Shown: piece after piece, positions 9,201 through 16,623 of the stretch
Layout: each line of letters starts with the position of its first letter
How positions within the stretch are numbered: position 1 is the first letter of the stretch
NCBI GenBank assembly: GCA_022821495.1
Contig: JAJEDN010000012.1
Location: 1-43,939, forward strand
Origin: Candidatus Poribacteria bacterium
Lineage (GTDB): Bacteria; Poribacteria; WGA-4E; WGA-3G
Reading direction: 5' to 3'
Length of the DNA stretch: 43,939 bases
The notes under the pieces: generated by a model
Database searches by the model: none
Told to the model about the DNA's origin: nothing
The model's input: only the letters and a program-made list of their open reading frames with translations
Made by a program: the position numbers and the translations under genes

Positions 9201-9745
9201 ATTTGTAGACTGCCGATACGCTGATCTCTTACAAAGCCGCGAGGAATAGCCTCTACAAGTTGTGTGGGATAGAATTTTTGTAAGCGCGGGGCGTTCGCTG
9301 AGACCTGCGTTGGAAAAATCGGATCATCAGGTGTGACACGCACATTTTCAATCGTCTTGGTTTCCGAACGCGCTTGAATGATCGTAACAACTGGTGTCCC
9401 GACTGTAGGGATGCCAATGCGTTGTGTATAGATCGGCAGGCGCGGTTTGCCTACGTCAAGGGTCCAATCCGCGCCCGCAAAATGAATCTCGATTCCTATA
9501 TCTATAGTATTGTCCGCTGTAGCATCAGAAAGCGAAGCGCTGTCGTTTAAATGGGTCGTTATCTTAAGTTCTGGCAGGGTGAAGCGTGCTGTAAAAGCAT
9601 CTGCTGTCGTCGTAAGCACCTGGAGCGGTGACTGCTCGTTTGCAGTAACGGAGGAGATTCCCGGATATGTTTGACCCACAGCAGTCAGTGTTGGCAGAAT
9701 AGGGAGTATAAGGGTTAAAAATAAAAAAATGTGCCTCTTTTTCAT
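3260..9745 (-). CDS. Giant secreted C25 (gingipain/PorU-like) cysteine protease with FlgD-like C-terminus
   Basis: About 2160 residues. The N-terminus is a signal peptide (MKKRHIFLFLTLILPILP, cleavage near VGQ). I chose the ATG at 9745 because it lies about 10 nt from the AAGGA of the leader; the ATG at 9754 is too close. A pro-region and beta-rich domains precede a Peptidase_C25 domain at about 640-1020 with YAGHGG (H880) and TTTCLNG (C913), the expected His-Cys pair. A CARDB-like segment lies around 1290-1400, followed by more beta-sandwich repeats. The last 80 residues match the FlgD-Ig/type IX sorting-like tail (IKIYSVNGRLLRTL, GWDGRDEGG, GVYLYRV). PorU, the type IX sortase, has this family, but no por genes lie nearby. 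Two 24-bp repeat copies are translated within it (about residues 65-73 and 1058-1065). Confidence 0.9.
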   Translation of the reverse strand: MKKRHIFLFLTLILPILPTLTAVGQTYPGISSVTANEQSPLQVLTTTADAFTARFTLPELKITTHLNDSASLSDATADNTIDIGIEIHFAGADWTLDVGKPRLPIYTQRIGIPTVGTPVVTIIQARSETKTIENVRVTPDDPIFPTQVSANAPRLQKFYPTQLVEAIPRGFVRDQRIGSLQINPVQYNPSTKQLKIFASVTFQVHFPGAATAGGTIPAAPSSFRESSRVFEDLFQGTLWNYEQAKPWRKQRQTLYGGIMDGNRAPGAPTPITANTRRFKISIIKTGLYSITYNNIRAYTGIEPESINLDTLQLKSGGKKQGIYIFDENENNTLDPGEQIIFYGRALADNKFTDTNVYWLRFGLVGEPAVGLEASRVETRDVTPVKNLVTPKAFLTRTRFEENRHHDVLDGNDVKSELADHYFAAAFRGREIKNFDIELPNAAPRLQIDGKATLRIKFQGASRKGNARHKVSISFNNFQLGRAEEWKRQTSHLVTRDISHDRIFNDHKNLMVIRALDINNTPPGSYDFYLDWYELDYWRDFRAEANRLEFNTNTEPRNRGQVQYRVENIFSETIDVYQLDENGINSKLIGGKVSRTGASHQIRFEDTVNQHTRYFVLSRGAYRSINALVSVPPTPLRNPANQVDYIAITHSNFAESIEPLVEFRRSQGLTTMIVDIDDIYNEFSDGLFNPFAIQKFLRYAYNNWQQPAPTYVLLVGDAHYDYKRATVETHRREFGTIYNLYPIFVPTYHGWSPESGETAMDQRFVNVSGDDALPDMLIGRLSVQTSEALDGIVEKIINYEKNLQTGLWQGTLIQVADDNTDKPSDGVFEESRDELVEEAIIPFGYDTRQIYLRKIKSPELTRSTIRSAINKGALAIEYAGHGGIQTWADESIFRIEDVVNLRNQHLPFVITTTCLNGQFDKPQQTGNFCLSEQFLFGKYGAIATLSATRLTYGAANAEFDKDFFEAFFRVAQASPEIANKSIPLSPTIGHIIAEAKISFINRIRNLSWIPGTEQYTLFGDPASRLARPQLNVKVELERVALSSKHQIVMKANEVGVVRENEVLSFKSEAGNPNSLSFTRIADFSTEAFSAFAIFSNNFDDNLRNDITRRTGGRVWQGEYGTVRIDIPNNAQPGKGIARIFAFDDTHAAIGGTQFWIDTPVLYDLRETLDTKITDTLNISALVLDDKGPGGIRNIRAIWDNTDDFVEVTTPMVPARTPLGDVPPGGQWYEIETPILLPKGGRQIRYRIFITDSTGHEVVIPSKLERNIVRAPEGPNIAIGTDKIDRAPIRYVFDEKKNGFQLVAELINNGGRPVIADIEVVFAAGNPDPDGDLVVDEDVNLLGTVTIKTTDWAEGTYVWQRATAILELDAPLKTGVHKIYVLADPEDPTIDDEIGDGKVEEARLFDNKQHVSFIVNDFNYKSQEALTAFSLDRVFDIHFPANALGTETQNRAGIPLSVTSQSPIDPTQPDLQFAPIPRVAALRRGLIRQGTAVAQYYETAFRTDTAVLKKPVKIKLRFDVSALQDIVREETEIQPDNPAFEYEFNEVTNQVAIYAWQTNLAPRAKQDATSAPTEAAVNLSAWRRLPSQIDYTPEGDFLLENYVTPTQMENASKQKLETDAITINSNLTPAGTWIIIFLDAHEYEVFLKRKGEQRTEIEKLDQTGQLDNPFRVEVYGLELRIPRQENPSADVNYAFEFADILAFKTDYNPQGDVILKDTWNANLGNGTATVNSRLGPKAEFETGDWFAFFIDSTHYELRDATNEPVHFPNGVKVHGRVNEPLFLSHLGFEITITASSEKFGFGDKVKFSSAQVATITAEADELTRFALMRSTDTEPPTFNLWVDGIQPQTGSVIPPRPEVSIVLQDANGVDAAFFTFDKRKNDGPFEPITDYELRTQSGIETVPIDYRPILFPGEYTFNIGAQDFNRNTIGGDTGTVSYRFFVIEEPDVTPPTIEIEITDDANGQLDASLTNGAVLTEQPKFKVILTDDSALDETTFQFNFGNVFDTPELLDPSSYTATFDPNAPENAAIAYAPNLANGEYQLQITAADTSGNIGELVTSFTLNEKVTLSEVFNVPNPTYDGKTFFTYHLAQAPDTVTIKIYSVNGRLLRTLNDASANRGTNETGWDGRDEGGIRCANGVYLYRVIAHTEEKKIQQVGKLAILR
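6551..6574 (-). repeat. 24-bp dispersed unit R2, inside the C25 gene
   Basis: The minus-strand reading is GAAAACGAAGTGCTGTCGTT followed by TAAA, two mismatches from consensus. It is translated in frame as ENEVLSFK, between VR and SEAGNP, in the beta-rich region after the protease domain. Confidence 0.75.
9528..9551 (+). repeat. 24-bp dispersed unit R3, inside the C25 gene
   Basis: A perfect copy in the orientation opposite to R2 relative to the gene, so the protein reads HLNDSASLS here, within the N-terminal pro-region. No stop or frameshift results. Confidence 0.8.
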
Positions 9746-9775
9746 TTTTTGCATTTCCTTGCGGTTAATCAGGCG
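9743..9775 (-). promoter_or_regulatory. Leader repeat with ribosome binding site, copy L5
   Basis: On the minus strand TTAACCGCAAGGAAATGC leads to AAAAAATG. By analogy with the other leaders the second ATG (9745), not the first (9754), occupies the start position. Confidence 0.6.
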
Positions 9776-9786
9776 GATCTGTTCTT

Positions 9787-9905
9787 TTCAAGTAACCAGT
9801 TTCCAGTACGGCGAGTACGCCTTCCAGTTTCCAGTTAAGAGAAAGACCTAATAGATCAGATTTCCCTCTTAACTGGTTACTGGTTACTGGTTACTGACAA
9901 CTATC
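9787..9905. repeat. Heptamer-arm hairpin element H4
   Basis: The left arm is AAGTAACCAGTTTCCAG, the right arm CTGGTTACTGGTTACTGG. The core AGTTAAGAGAAAGACC..TAGATCAGATTTCCCTCTTAAC is shared with H3. The right arm shows clear 7-nt periodicity (GGTTACT repeated). It lies between pdxA and the C25 gene. Confidence 0.75.
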
Positions 9906-9927
9906 TATAAATATAAAAACCCAATTT

Positions 9928-11073
9928 TCAAAAAATTGCGAGCTGGGAAGCACAGTTTAGTGCCGCCATCAGACTGGTTTCGTTAGCGATCCCTTTACCG
10001 GCTATATCAAATGCTGTGCCATGGTCTACGCTGGTACGGATTATTGGTAAGCCTAAGGTAACATTTACAAGTTCTCCAAAGCTGAGAAGTTTTATTGGGA
10101 TATTACCTTGGTCGTGATACATAGCGATAACAGCATGCCATTCGCCTTGATTCGCTTTGGCAAAAAGCACATCAGCAGGAAGCGGACCCTCTATTGGCAA
10201 CTCTGTTTGTGCTTGTGCTTGTGTGATGGCAGGACAGATAAAACGCGCCTCTTCTTCCCCGAACATACCCTCTTCACCCGCATGAGGATTCAATCCAGCA
10301 ACAACGAGTCGAGGTTCAGAGATACCACAGCGGATCAATGCTTGTTGCGTGATACGGATAACTTTCATAATCCTTTGGACAGAGAGGTGTTTTGGCACGT
10401 CAGCCAATGGAATGTGATTGGTCACAAAAGAGACTGCGAAAGCGGCGCTGTTATTGTTAATTTTAAACGACAGTGCTTCGCTTTTAAACGACAGCATTTC
10501 GCTTTCGGGGGTCAATGCCTCACGTGTACAAAGCATCATCACTGCGTCAGGCGTGTTGGTAAATGCGGCGAGCATTTCCGTGTGTCCCGGATACGGGGTT
10601 CCCGCTCGATTTATGGCAGCTTTACATATTGGTGCAGTCGTGATGGCATCAAGTTCACCGTGCATCGCGAGACGTGTGGCTACCTTTATCGCTTTGACAG
10701 CAGCAGCACCGGCGTGAAGATCTATGGTGCCTAAGGAAATATCTTCAGGGGAGACTGAAGATATTTCAAGTACATCAATTGTTCCATGTATTGCCTTTGC
10801 TTGCCCCAAGGTCTTGATGGTATTAATTTTTAGCTGCGGTGCATTGGAGGGTATAAACTGACAAGCATCCTGAAGAATAGCAGGACTCCCGATCACAATC
10901 GGCTGGCACATTGAATATATGCTTTCGTGTGTCAGTGCCTTGATAATGATTTCGGGACCGATGCCCGCTGCATCCCCCATCGTTATACCAATTTTCGGTC
11001 TATTTTCAACAATTGTAGTACCTGATCGGGGCATGGCATCTCTGCATTGGGTCTGGAACTCTTTGCGGGTCAT
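9928..11073 (-). CDS. pdxA: 4-hydroxythreonine-4-phosphate dehydrogenase PdxA
   Basis: PdxA oxidises 4-phosphooxy-L-threonine in DXP-dependent pyridoxal phosphate synthesis. Family landmarks: GITMGDAAGIGPEI (29-42), TAPICKAAINRAG, the metal-ligand His in YPGHTEMLA (H164), and the C-terminal AMYHDQGNIPIKLLSFG and SVDHGTAFDIAGKG. At 381 residues it is about 50 longer than usual. Part of the excess is an N-terminal extension; part is residues 190-204, which translate a tandem pair of the 24-bp repeat, placed between the VMML strand and the AVSFVTNHIPL strand where homologues have a short turn. The start ATG follows leader repeat L6. Confidence 0.93.
   Translation of the reverse strand: MTRKEFQTQCRDAMPRSGTTIVENRPKIGITMGDAAGIGPEIIIKALTHESIYSMCQPIVIGSPAILQDACQFIPSNAPQLKINTIKTLGQAKAIHGTIDVLEISSVSPEDISLGTIDLHAGAAAVKAIKVATRLAMHGELDAITTAPICKAAINRAGTPYPGHTEMLAAFTNTPDAVMMLCTREALTPESEMLSFKSEALSFKINNNSAAFAVSFVTNHIPLADVPKHLSVQRIMKVIRITQQALIRCGISEPRLVVAGLNPHAGEEGMFGEEEARFICPAITQAQAQTELPIEGPLPADVLFAKANQGEWHAVIAMYHDQGNIPIKLLSFGELVNVTLGLPIIRTSVDHGTAFDIAGKGIANETSLMAALNCASQLAIF
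10462..10506 (-). repeat. Tandem dimer of the 24-bp unit (R4), inside pdxA
   Basis: Two overlapping head-to-tail copies: the minus-strand reading gives SEMLSFK then SEALSFK in the pdxA frame. The tandem arrangement is seen only here. The copies differ from each other at a few positions, which suggests the duplication is not very recent. Confidence 0.8.
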
Positions 11074-11103
11074 TTTTTAAATTACTTTGCAGTTCGGTTA
11101 GGT
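11068..11103 (-). promoter_or_regulatory. Leader repeat, copy L6 (degenerate)
   Basis: The minus strand reads CTAACCGAACTGCAAAGTAA then TTTAAAAAATG. It resembles the other leaders, but the AAGGA is changed to AAAGT, so the Shine-Dalgarno match is weaker. Confidence 0.5.
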
Positions 11104-11121
11104 AGAGTGGTGGTTTTCACG

Positions 11122-11144
11122 TTTAAACGCAGCACTTAGTTTTC
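11122..11144 (-). repeat. 24-bp dispersed unit R5 (degenerate, intergenic)
   Basis: Plus-strand TTTAAACGCAGCACTTAGTT then TTC: one base shorter than consensus and with several substitutions, in minus orientation. Confidence 0.5.
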
Positions 11145-11180
11145 AACGTCGTAGATTTCTCTACGGCTGCTTCGCAGTGA

Positions 11181-11204
11181 GAAAGCAAAGCGCTGTCGTT
11201 TAAA
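11181..11204 (+). repeat. 24-bp dispersed unit R6 (intergenic)
   Basis: One mismatch from consensus (AAAGCGCTGTCGTTTAAA core). Confidence 0.75.
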
Positions 11205-11269
11205 TACAGGCTGTGTTTCTTCATCAGAAACTTGATTCGGAAAAATTGAACGGATGCGATCCCGATTGG

Positions 11270-11293
11270 GAAAGCGAAGCGCTGTCGTTTAAA
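11270..11293 (+). repeat. 24-bp dispersed unit R7 (at the end of the S4 gene)
   Basis: A perfect copy. It lies 3 nt beyond the stop codon of the S4-domain gene on the minus strand, so it would be in that gene's 3' untranslated region. Confidence 0.8.
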
Positions 11294-11296
11294 TGG

Positions 11297-11605
11297 CTAC
11301 CGGTTTAGTTGACGGTAAAGCGTTGGAGCCCGCGCGCGTGAAACGTTTCCGGTGGGTAGTTCAAGAACCTCATACTCAGCCTCAGGAGGATCCTCAAGAC
11401 CTGTTGAAAGCAAAGCGCTGTCGTTTAAATGCTCAGCCTTAGGTGTTGATGTTCCGGGCATGCGAATCACATCGCCTATGGAAAGCATCTTCCCGGCTTT
11501 TGCGACGTGTCCATTGACACTCACTGCGCCTTTCCCACAAAGGGTGTTCGCAATCGTTCGCCGCTTTACGAGGCGGCTGATCTGCAGGAATTTGTCTAAT
11601 CGCAT
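11297..11605 (-). CDS. S4-domain RNA-binding protein (RqcP/Hsp15-like)
   Basis: A 102-residue protein with an N-terminal S4 domain: MRLDKFLQISRLVKRRTIA, VSVNGHVAKAGKML, GDVI. RqcP/YlmH-type and Hsp15 proteins bind 50S-nascent chain complexes in ribosome rescue; position next to lon/clp genes would fit, but that is inference. The C-terminal YEVLELPTGNVSRA...LYRQL is the usual tail. Between the two parts residues 60-67 (LNDSALLS) are the translated 24-bp repeat R8 inside a short linker, making this protein longer than the 80-90 residues typical of the family. Confidence 0.85.
   Translation of the reverse strand: MRLDKFLQISRLVKRRTIANTLCGKGAVSVNGHVAKAGKMLSIGDVIRMPGTSTPKAEHLNDSALLSTGLEDPPEAEYEVLELPTGNVSRARAPTLYRQLNR
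11406..11429 (+). repeat. 24-bp dispersed unit R8, inside the S4 gene
   Basis: One mismatch from consensus. In the gene's frame it encodes HLNDSALLS, the same reading frame used by R3 in the C25 gene. Confidence 0.8.
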
Positions 11606-11610
11606 TTTTT

Positions 11611-11727
11611 AAGGTTATAAGTTAAGAGGTTATAAGTTATAAGTAAAGTGTGCTAAAGTCACGAATGCCTCACAGTGAGAGTAACTTTACGGACTTCTTA
11701 ACCTACCACTTATAACTTATAACTATT
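11611..11727. repeat. Heptamer-arm hairpin element H5
   Basis: Left arm GGTTATAAGTTAAGAGG with a repeat of GTTATAAGTTATAAG; right arm CTTCTTAACC...CTTATAACTTATAACTA. The middle also carries AGTAAAGTG...TAACTTTAC and GCCTCACAGTGAG pairings. It lies between lon and the S4 gene and may end transcription from lon's upstream neighbours or of lon itself. Confidence 0.7.
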
Positions 11728-14202
11728 CTACACAGCTGGTTGGGAGGCGACTGGCATTTCTACAGGAACTTCGGGATCCACGATCGGTTCTGTCAGTGCC
11801 AATTCCAATACCTCCATCATATCATTGACTTTATGGAAACGAATCCCTTCACGAATCTCTGTAGGGATGTCAACTTCATCTTTCTCGTTGTCGACAGGAA
11901 TGATGATGTCAAAGATACCGTTCCGGTAAGCCGCGAGTGCTTTCTCTTTTAAACCGCCGATCGGCAGGACTCTACCACGGAGCGTAATTTCGCCAGTCAT
12001 AGCGATGTCTTTCCGAACAGATTTACCTGTTAACGTAGAGAGGATCGCAGTTGCGACGGTAATTCCGGCGGACGGACCGTCTTTCGGAACTGCGCCTTCT
12101 GGAATGTGGATATGAATATCCTGCTGCTCGAACTGCTTGTCAGGAAGCCCGAAGAATTCAGCACGGGAACGGATATAGGCAACACCGGTCTGGACAGATT
12201 CACGCATAACTTCCTGAAGTTGTCCAGTCATATTCAGTTTACCTTCTCCCTGCATCGTCGTTGCTTCAACGGAAACGATGTCGCCCCCGATTTGCGTCCA
12301 TACCATCCCTGTAGCGACACCGATTTCATCGCGCTCTTCGGCTTTAGTGCGCGTCCACTTCGCGGGTCCAAGATAGTCGCTTAAATTCTCCGGTGTCACT
12401 TCAATATTGAGATCTGGTGTCTCTTCAGTAACAATCTCTCTGGCGATCTTCCGCATGACAGTAGTGATTGTGCGTTCTAAGTTTCGCACCCCCGCCTCGC
12501 GCGTATATTTATGTATCATCTCGTAGATGGCTTCATCTGTGAAGGTAATATTGTCGTCTGACAGCCCATGGCGTTCGAGCTGCTTGGGGATGAGTCCATT
12601 CGGCGTAAAGGTCATGATATTATGCTTCTCGAAATCGGTATATCCCGGCAATTCAATGATTTCCATTCTGTCTTGGAGTGCAGGTGGGATCGTAACGCGC
12701 GTGTTAGCGGTTGTGATAAACATGACATCGGAGAGGTCGAAGGCAATATCCATGTAATGGTCGCGGAACGTGGAATTCTGCTCAGGGTCTAAGACCTCAA
12801 GAAGTGCAGAGGCGGGATCGCCTCGGAAATCCGAGCTGAGTTTATCGATCTCATCAAGCAGGAAGAGCGGGTTTTTCGATTTCACGTCGCGGAGTCCTTG
12901 GATGATCCGTCCGGGAATTGAGCCAATATAGGTACGTCTGTGTCCACGGATTTCTGCTTCATCACGAACGCCGCCAAGCGACATTCTGACGAATTTTCTA
13001 CCTGTTGCGCGAGCGATCGATTTGCCGAGAGATGTTTTTCCTACGCCCGGCGGTCCGACGAGACAGATAATGGGTCCCTTAAGATGTTTGACGAGTTGTA
13101 AAACAGCGAGGTATTCGAGGACATTCTCTTTTGGTTTTTCCAAACCGTAGTGGTCTTCGTCAAGTATTCGCTGGGCTTCGGGAAGCTGGAGTTGATGCTC
13201 GGTACTCTCTTTCCAAGGGAGTGAGAGTATCCAATCAACATAGGTACGGATGACGCCAGATTCAGCGGATTGCGGGGGTATTTGTGCGAGTCGATCCAGT
13301 TCCTTGAGAGCCTTTTCTTCCGCCTCTTCAGACATTTCCGCATTTTTTACCTGTTCTCGGAGTTCATCAACTTCGGCGATCTCATCTCTACCGAGTTCCT
13401 TCTGTATGACCTTCATCTGTTCCTGAAGGTAGAATTCACGATGTGTTTTTTGGACGGATTCACGAACTTGGTTGTGAATATCATCTCGAAGTTCGTTCTG
13501 CTCCAACGCCTCGTTCAAAAGTTGGATGACAAGTTGCAGCCGTTTAATAGGGTTAAATTCGTCAATAACACCTTGGCGTTCTGTAACATTGAGGTCAAGA
13601 AATCCAGCGATGATATCCGCGAGGGGACCAGGTTCATCCTGCTCTTTAATAGCCCGTTTGACTTCTTCCAAGGTCAAAACATGCGGTTGTTGTGAGCTGC
13701 GTCCTTGCTCCTTTTGCCGTGTTTTTGCGTACTCATTGAAAAGTTTCTTTGCTTCTTTAACGAGAGATCCAGCGGCATCTGCTAACCCGATCTCCTCATG
13801 GACAATTTGCACGTCTGCTTGCAAAAAATTGGCAGCCTTTGTATAGCGGAGGACAATCGCGCGGTGTTCTACAGCAACGGCGATGCGGATAGTGTCGTCA
13901 CCCGGTTCATACGATTCGATAATATGTGCGACAGCACCAATGGTGTGTAGATGTTCAGGTGAAACATCTTCTCCCTCCTCTAACGCCACGTTTTGGTGGA
14001 GGAGGAGTATCCGCTGATTTGACTCGAGTGCGGCATGAGTCGCCTGGATTCCCATCTTACGGGTGGCAATTAAAAAAGATTTCGTCTTTGGGAAAGGCGA
14101 ATACCTATCGAAATCCAGAGGCAAATCAATGACTGGCAAACTTACGGTTCCGTGTTCTTTTGTTGCTGTCGAATTCATAGTTTTGGTTCCAGTGCCAGGC
14201 AT
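11728..14202 (-). CDS. lon: ATP-dependent protease Lon
   Basis: About 824 residues, full length for bacterial Lon (LonA). Order: N-terminal substrate-binding LON domain (starting [19 protein letters not shown]), coiled-coil region ([17 protein letters not shown]), AAA+ module with Walker [10 protein letters not shown] and Walker B FLLDEIDK, sensor and arginine regions, then the protease domain with catalytic Ser in KDGPSAG and Lys in GLKEKALAA. It degrades misfolded and regulatory proteins in the cytoplasm. TTG 14205 or ATG 14202 could start it, with ATG 14178 also possible; ATG 14202 was taken. It lies downstream of clpX in the same direction, separated by about 160 nt. Confidence 0.96.
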   Translation of the reverse strand: MPGTGTKTMNSTATKEHGTVSLPVIDLPLDFDRYSPFPKTKSFLIATRKMGIQATHAALESNQRILLLHQNVALEEGEDVSPEHLHTIGAVAHIIESYEPGDDTIRIAVAVEHRAIVLRYTKAANFLQADVQIVHEEIGLADAAGSLVKEAKKLFNEYAKTRQKEQGRSSQQPHVLTLEEVKRAIKEQDEPGPLADIIAGFLDLNVTERQGVIDEFNPIKRLQLVIQLLNEALEQNELRDDIHNQVRESVQKTHREFYLQEQMKVIQKELGRDEIAEVDELREQVKNAEMSEEAEEKALKELDRLAQIPPQSAESGVIRTYVDWILSLPWKESTEHQLQLPEAQRILDEDHYGLEKPKENVLEYLAVLQLVKHLKGPIICLVGPPGVGKTSLGKSIARATGRKFVRMSLGGVRDEAEIRGHRRTYIGSIPGRIIQGLRDVKSKNPLFLLDEIDKLSSDFRGDPASALLEVLDPEQNSTFRDHYMDIAFDLSDVMFITTANTRVTIPPALQDRMEIIELPGYTDFEKHNIMTFTPNGLIPKQLERHGLSDDNITFTDEAIYEMIHKYTREAGVRNLERTITTVMRKIAREIVTEETPDLNIEVTPENLSDYLGPAKWTRTKAEERDEIGVATGMVWTQIGGDIVSVEATTMQGEGKLNMTGQLQEVMRESVQTGVAYIRSRAEFFGLPDKQFEQQDIHIHIPEGAVPKDGPSAGITVATAILSTLTGKSVRKDIAMTGEITLRGRVLPIGGLKEKALAAYRNGIFDIIIPVDNEKDEVDIPTEIREGIRFHKVNDMMEVLELALTEPIVDPEVPVEMPVASQPAV

Positions 14203-14205
14203 CAA

Positions 14206-14366
14206 ATCCCGGCATTTTTAGATTTCAATGTGCTGTGAAAATCTGCATTGCTGTTCACAAGGGATTTAAAACTACCCCTAAAGAAAATGCAGACAGCACC
14301 TTCTATCTGGGAATCGAATGTATTGATTTTGCCAAAGAGGCAAACGGCTCATTTACAAATATGTGG
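14206..14366. other. lon-clpX spacer
   Basis: About 160 bases without a gene, terminator or strong promoter that I could recognise. Confidence 0.3.
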
Positions 14367-15902
14367 CTAAGCAGTCTTAAGTTCTTCAGATTTTCTATAA
14401 GTGAGTTCTGGTGGTTCACTGTTGCGCACGGAATCCTCAGTAATCTGGCATGTTTCAACATCGTCAAGCGATGGAAGCCGATAGAGAGTTTCGAGCATAA
14501 TCTTTTCAAAGACGGCTCTTAATCCGCGCGCGCCTGTTTCGCGTTCAATGACTTCGTCTGCAATAGCAACTAAGGCTGCGTCGGTCGCTTGGAATTGTAC
14601 GCCTTCATAAGCCAAAAGATGTTGATATTGTTTGACGAGGGCGTTTTTCGGTTCTGTGAGGATACGGACCAGTGCGGACGCGTCTAATTCATGTAGCGTT
14701 GTAACGACAGGGAGTCGTCCGATTAACTCTGGTATAAATCCGTATTTAATGAGATCTTTTGGTGTTACCTGTGCAAGGATTTCGTGAATTTTTGTCTCGC
14801 TTTTCGGTTGAATAGGCGAACCGAAACCGATACTCTGCTTTCCGAGTCTATCTTTAATCGCTTTATCTAAGCTAATAAAGGTTCCACCACAGATGAATAA
14901 TACCTTTTTAGTATTTACCTCAATCATCTCTTGATGCGGGTGTTTCCTGCCGCCACGTGGCGGAACGTTTGCTGTTGTTCCTTCAAGAATTTTGAGCAAC
15001 GCCTGCTGAACACCTTCGCCAGATACATCGCGAGTAATGGATGGATTTTCGGATTTCCGCGTAATTTTATCGATTTCATCAATATAGATAATACCTTTTT
15101 CAGCACGTGCGACATCGCCATCCGCTGCTTGCACCAGTTTCAAGATAATATTTTCGACATCTTCACCGACATATCCTGCTTCGGTCAACGTTGTAGCGTC
15201 GGTGATAGCGAAAGGGACATCCAAAACCTTAGCGAGTGTTTGGGCGAGGAGTGTTTTTCCTGTGCCTGTGGGACCGATGAGTAGTATGTTGCTCTTGTCT
15301 AATTCAACATCATCAGTTGTGTCCCCATGATGCAAACGTTTGTAGTGTGTATAGACGGCGACAGATAATGTCTTTTTGGCGTGTTCTTGACCTATTACAT
15401 ATTCATCAAGTTTTGCTTTAATCTCTTCCGGTGAAGGCGGCTCAGCGAGTGTCCTACTATCATCTTTTGCTTCCGGGTTTGCTGTGCTTCTTTCGGTCCC
15501 CGTTTGTCCACGATCATTCTGTGCGCGCGTCTGCTGCGGTTTCCGTTGGCCTCCTTCAAGTTTAGACTGTTCCTGTGAACCCTCCGTTTCCTCAAAGGCT
15601 TCCAGGGAGAAATCAAGGCTACCATCTGGGTTGCGATTAAGAATGTCATTACAAAGATCAATACATTCAGAGAGACACCTCTCACAGATATTTGCCTCAA
15701 GTCCATTAAAAAGTTTCTCAATGTGAGTATTATCACGCCGACAAAATGTGCATGTAGCAGTATCCGCTGTAGATGCTGATAGGCGGACAATACATTCAAC
15801 ACAAATATTTGCCTCCCTACCCTGAAGGAGTCGGAGGCGGACTTGTGTGCTGTCCTGCTGACAGAAAGAACAGGACACTTCCCTATGGGCAGATTCTGAC
15901 AT
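14367..15902 (-). CDS. clpX: ClpX unfoldase with duplicated N-terminal zinc-binding domain
   Basis: The AAA+ part is standard Clp[24 protein letters not shown], the GGRKHPHQE pore-2 (RKH) region and the ClpP-docking IGF loop (KQSIGFGS). ClpX unfolds tagged proteins and feeds them to ClpP. At 511 residues it is about 90 longer than usual for two reasons: the N-terminus carries two zinc-binding units (C11/C14/C34/C37 and C51/C54/C73/C76) instead of one, and a polar Q/E/R-rich linker of about 60 residues separates them from the AAA+ module. The zinc unit recruits substrates and adaptors, so duplication could change dimerisation or adaptor choice. The start has a clear AAGGAG nearby. Confidence 0.95.
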   Translation of the reverse strand: MSESAHREVSCSFCQQDSTQVRLRLLQGREANICVECIVRLSASTADTATCTFCRRDNTHIEKLFNGLEANICERCLSECIDLCNDILNRNPDGSLDFSLEAFEETEGSQEQSKLEGGQRKPQQTRAQNDRGQTGTERSTANPEAKDDSRTLAEPPSPEEIKAKLDEYVIGQEHAKKTLSVAVYTHYKRLHHGDTTDDVELDKSNILLIGPTGTGKTLLAQTLAKVLDVPFAITDATTLTEAGYVGEDVENIILKLVQAADGDVARAEKGIIYIDEIDKITRKSENPSITRDVSGEGVQQALLKILEGTTANVPPRGGRKHPHQEMIEVNTKKVLFICGGTFISLDKAIKDRLGKQSIGFGSPIQPKSETKIHEILAQVTPKDLIKYGFIPELIGRLPVVTTLHELDASALVRILTEPKNALVKQYQHLLAYEGVQFQATDAALVAIADEVIERETGARGLRAVFEKIMLETLYRLPSLDDVETCQITEDSVRNSEPPELTYRKSEELKTA

Positions 15903-15920
15903 AGCGGCTTCTCCTTTTTT

Positions 15921-16025
15921 GGTAGTTATCGGCTATCAATTTTCAGTCAAGCACCTATCTGTGGCAGTCCAGTTAATTGTTTTTCCGCAACGCCCTCAAC
16001 TGATAATTCTAACGCTGATAACGCT
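15921..16025. repeat. Possible degenerate heptamer hairpin H8 between clpP and clpX
   Basis: TAGTTATCGGCTATCA and CAACTGATAATTC/GCTGATAACG resemble H-element arms, but no TTAAGAG core is visible. It is a weak candidate. Confidence 0.35.
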
Positions 16026-16622
16026 CTACTCTGTGGCACGTTGTGCGACAACATGGTCAACAAGACCATATTCCAATGCTTCGTCGGCAGTCATATAAAA
16101 ATCACGATCCGCATCGGTAGCAATTTTTTCAATATCCTGATCGGTGTGTTCGGCTAAAATAGCATAAAGCCGATCCCGCTCGTGTAAAATTTCTTTGGCA
16201 TGAATGCTAATATCGGAAGCTTGGCCGCCAATACCACTTGCCATCGGTTGGTGGATAAGAGCTTTTGCATGCGGCAACGCGTAACGTTTGCCTTGCGCGC
16301 CGGCAGCGAGCAAGATTGCCCCCATACTATACGCTCTCCCTAAACACCAAGTCTGCACATCTGCTTTGATGTACCGCATTGTATCGTAGATTGCCAAACC
16401 GGCGGAAACAGACCCTCCGGGTGTGTTAAGATAGAGGATAATATCTGCATCCGGGTCCTTCCCCTCAAGAAAGAGCATCTGTGCTGTTACAATATTCGCA
16501 GTAATATCATCATCAATCGGTGTTCCGATCATGATAATCCGATCTTCGAGTAGACGAGAATAAATATCGTATGACCGTTCACCTCGGCTGGTTTGTTCAA
16601 CGACGATAGGTACAAGATTCAT
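16026..16622 (-). CDS. clpP: ATP-dependent Clp protease proteolytic subunit ClpP
   Basis: 198 residues, normal ClpP length. Catalytic Ser sits in RAYSMGAIL (most family members have GQAASMGA, so the residues before the serine are atypical), His in [10 protein letters not shown], and the Asp in the C-terminal part. It forms the tetradecameric chamber served by ClpX. The order tig-clpP-clpX-lon is the conserved bacterial arrangement. A heptamer hairpin (H6) lies between tig and clpP, so co-transcription with tig may be modulated there. Confidence 0.96.
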   Translation of the reverse strand: MNLVPIVVEQTSRGERSYDIYSRLLEDRIIMIGTPIDDDITANIVTAQMLFLEGKDPDADIILYLNTPGGSVSAGLAIYDTMRYIKADVQTWCLGRAYSMGAILLAAGAQGKRYALPHAKALIHQPMASGIGGQASDISIHAKEILHERDRLYAILAEHTDQDIEKIATDADRDFYMTADEALEYGLVDHVVAQRATE

Positions 16623-16623
16623 A

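Larger units (their letters stand above)
11104..11296. other. Intergenic repeat cluster between S4 gene and pdxA
   Basis: No gene is visible. It holds three copies of the 24-bp unit: a degenerate minus-oriented copy (11122-11144), a plus copy (11181-11204) and a plus copy (11270-11293) ending just before the S4 gene's stop codon. Confidence 0.6.

Noticed and set aside
11181..11429. Array of 24-bp units as a CRISPR-like cluster
   Set aside because: Spacing is irregular (about 90 to 140 bp), orientation is mixed within the region, and one unit is inside a gene.
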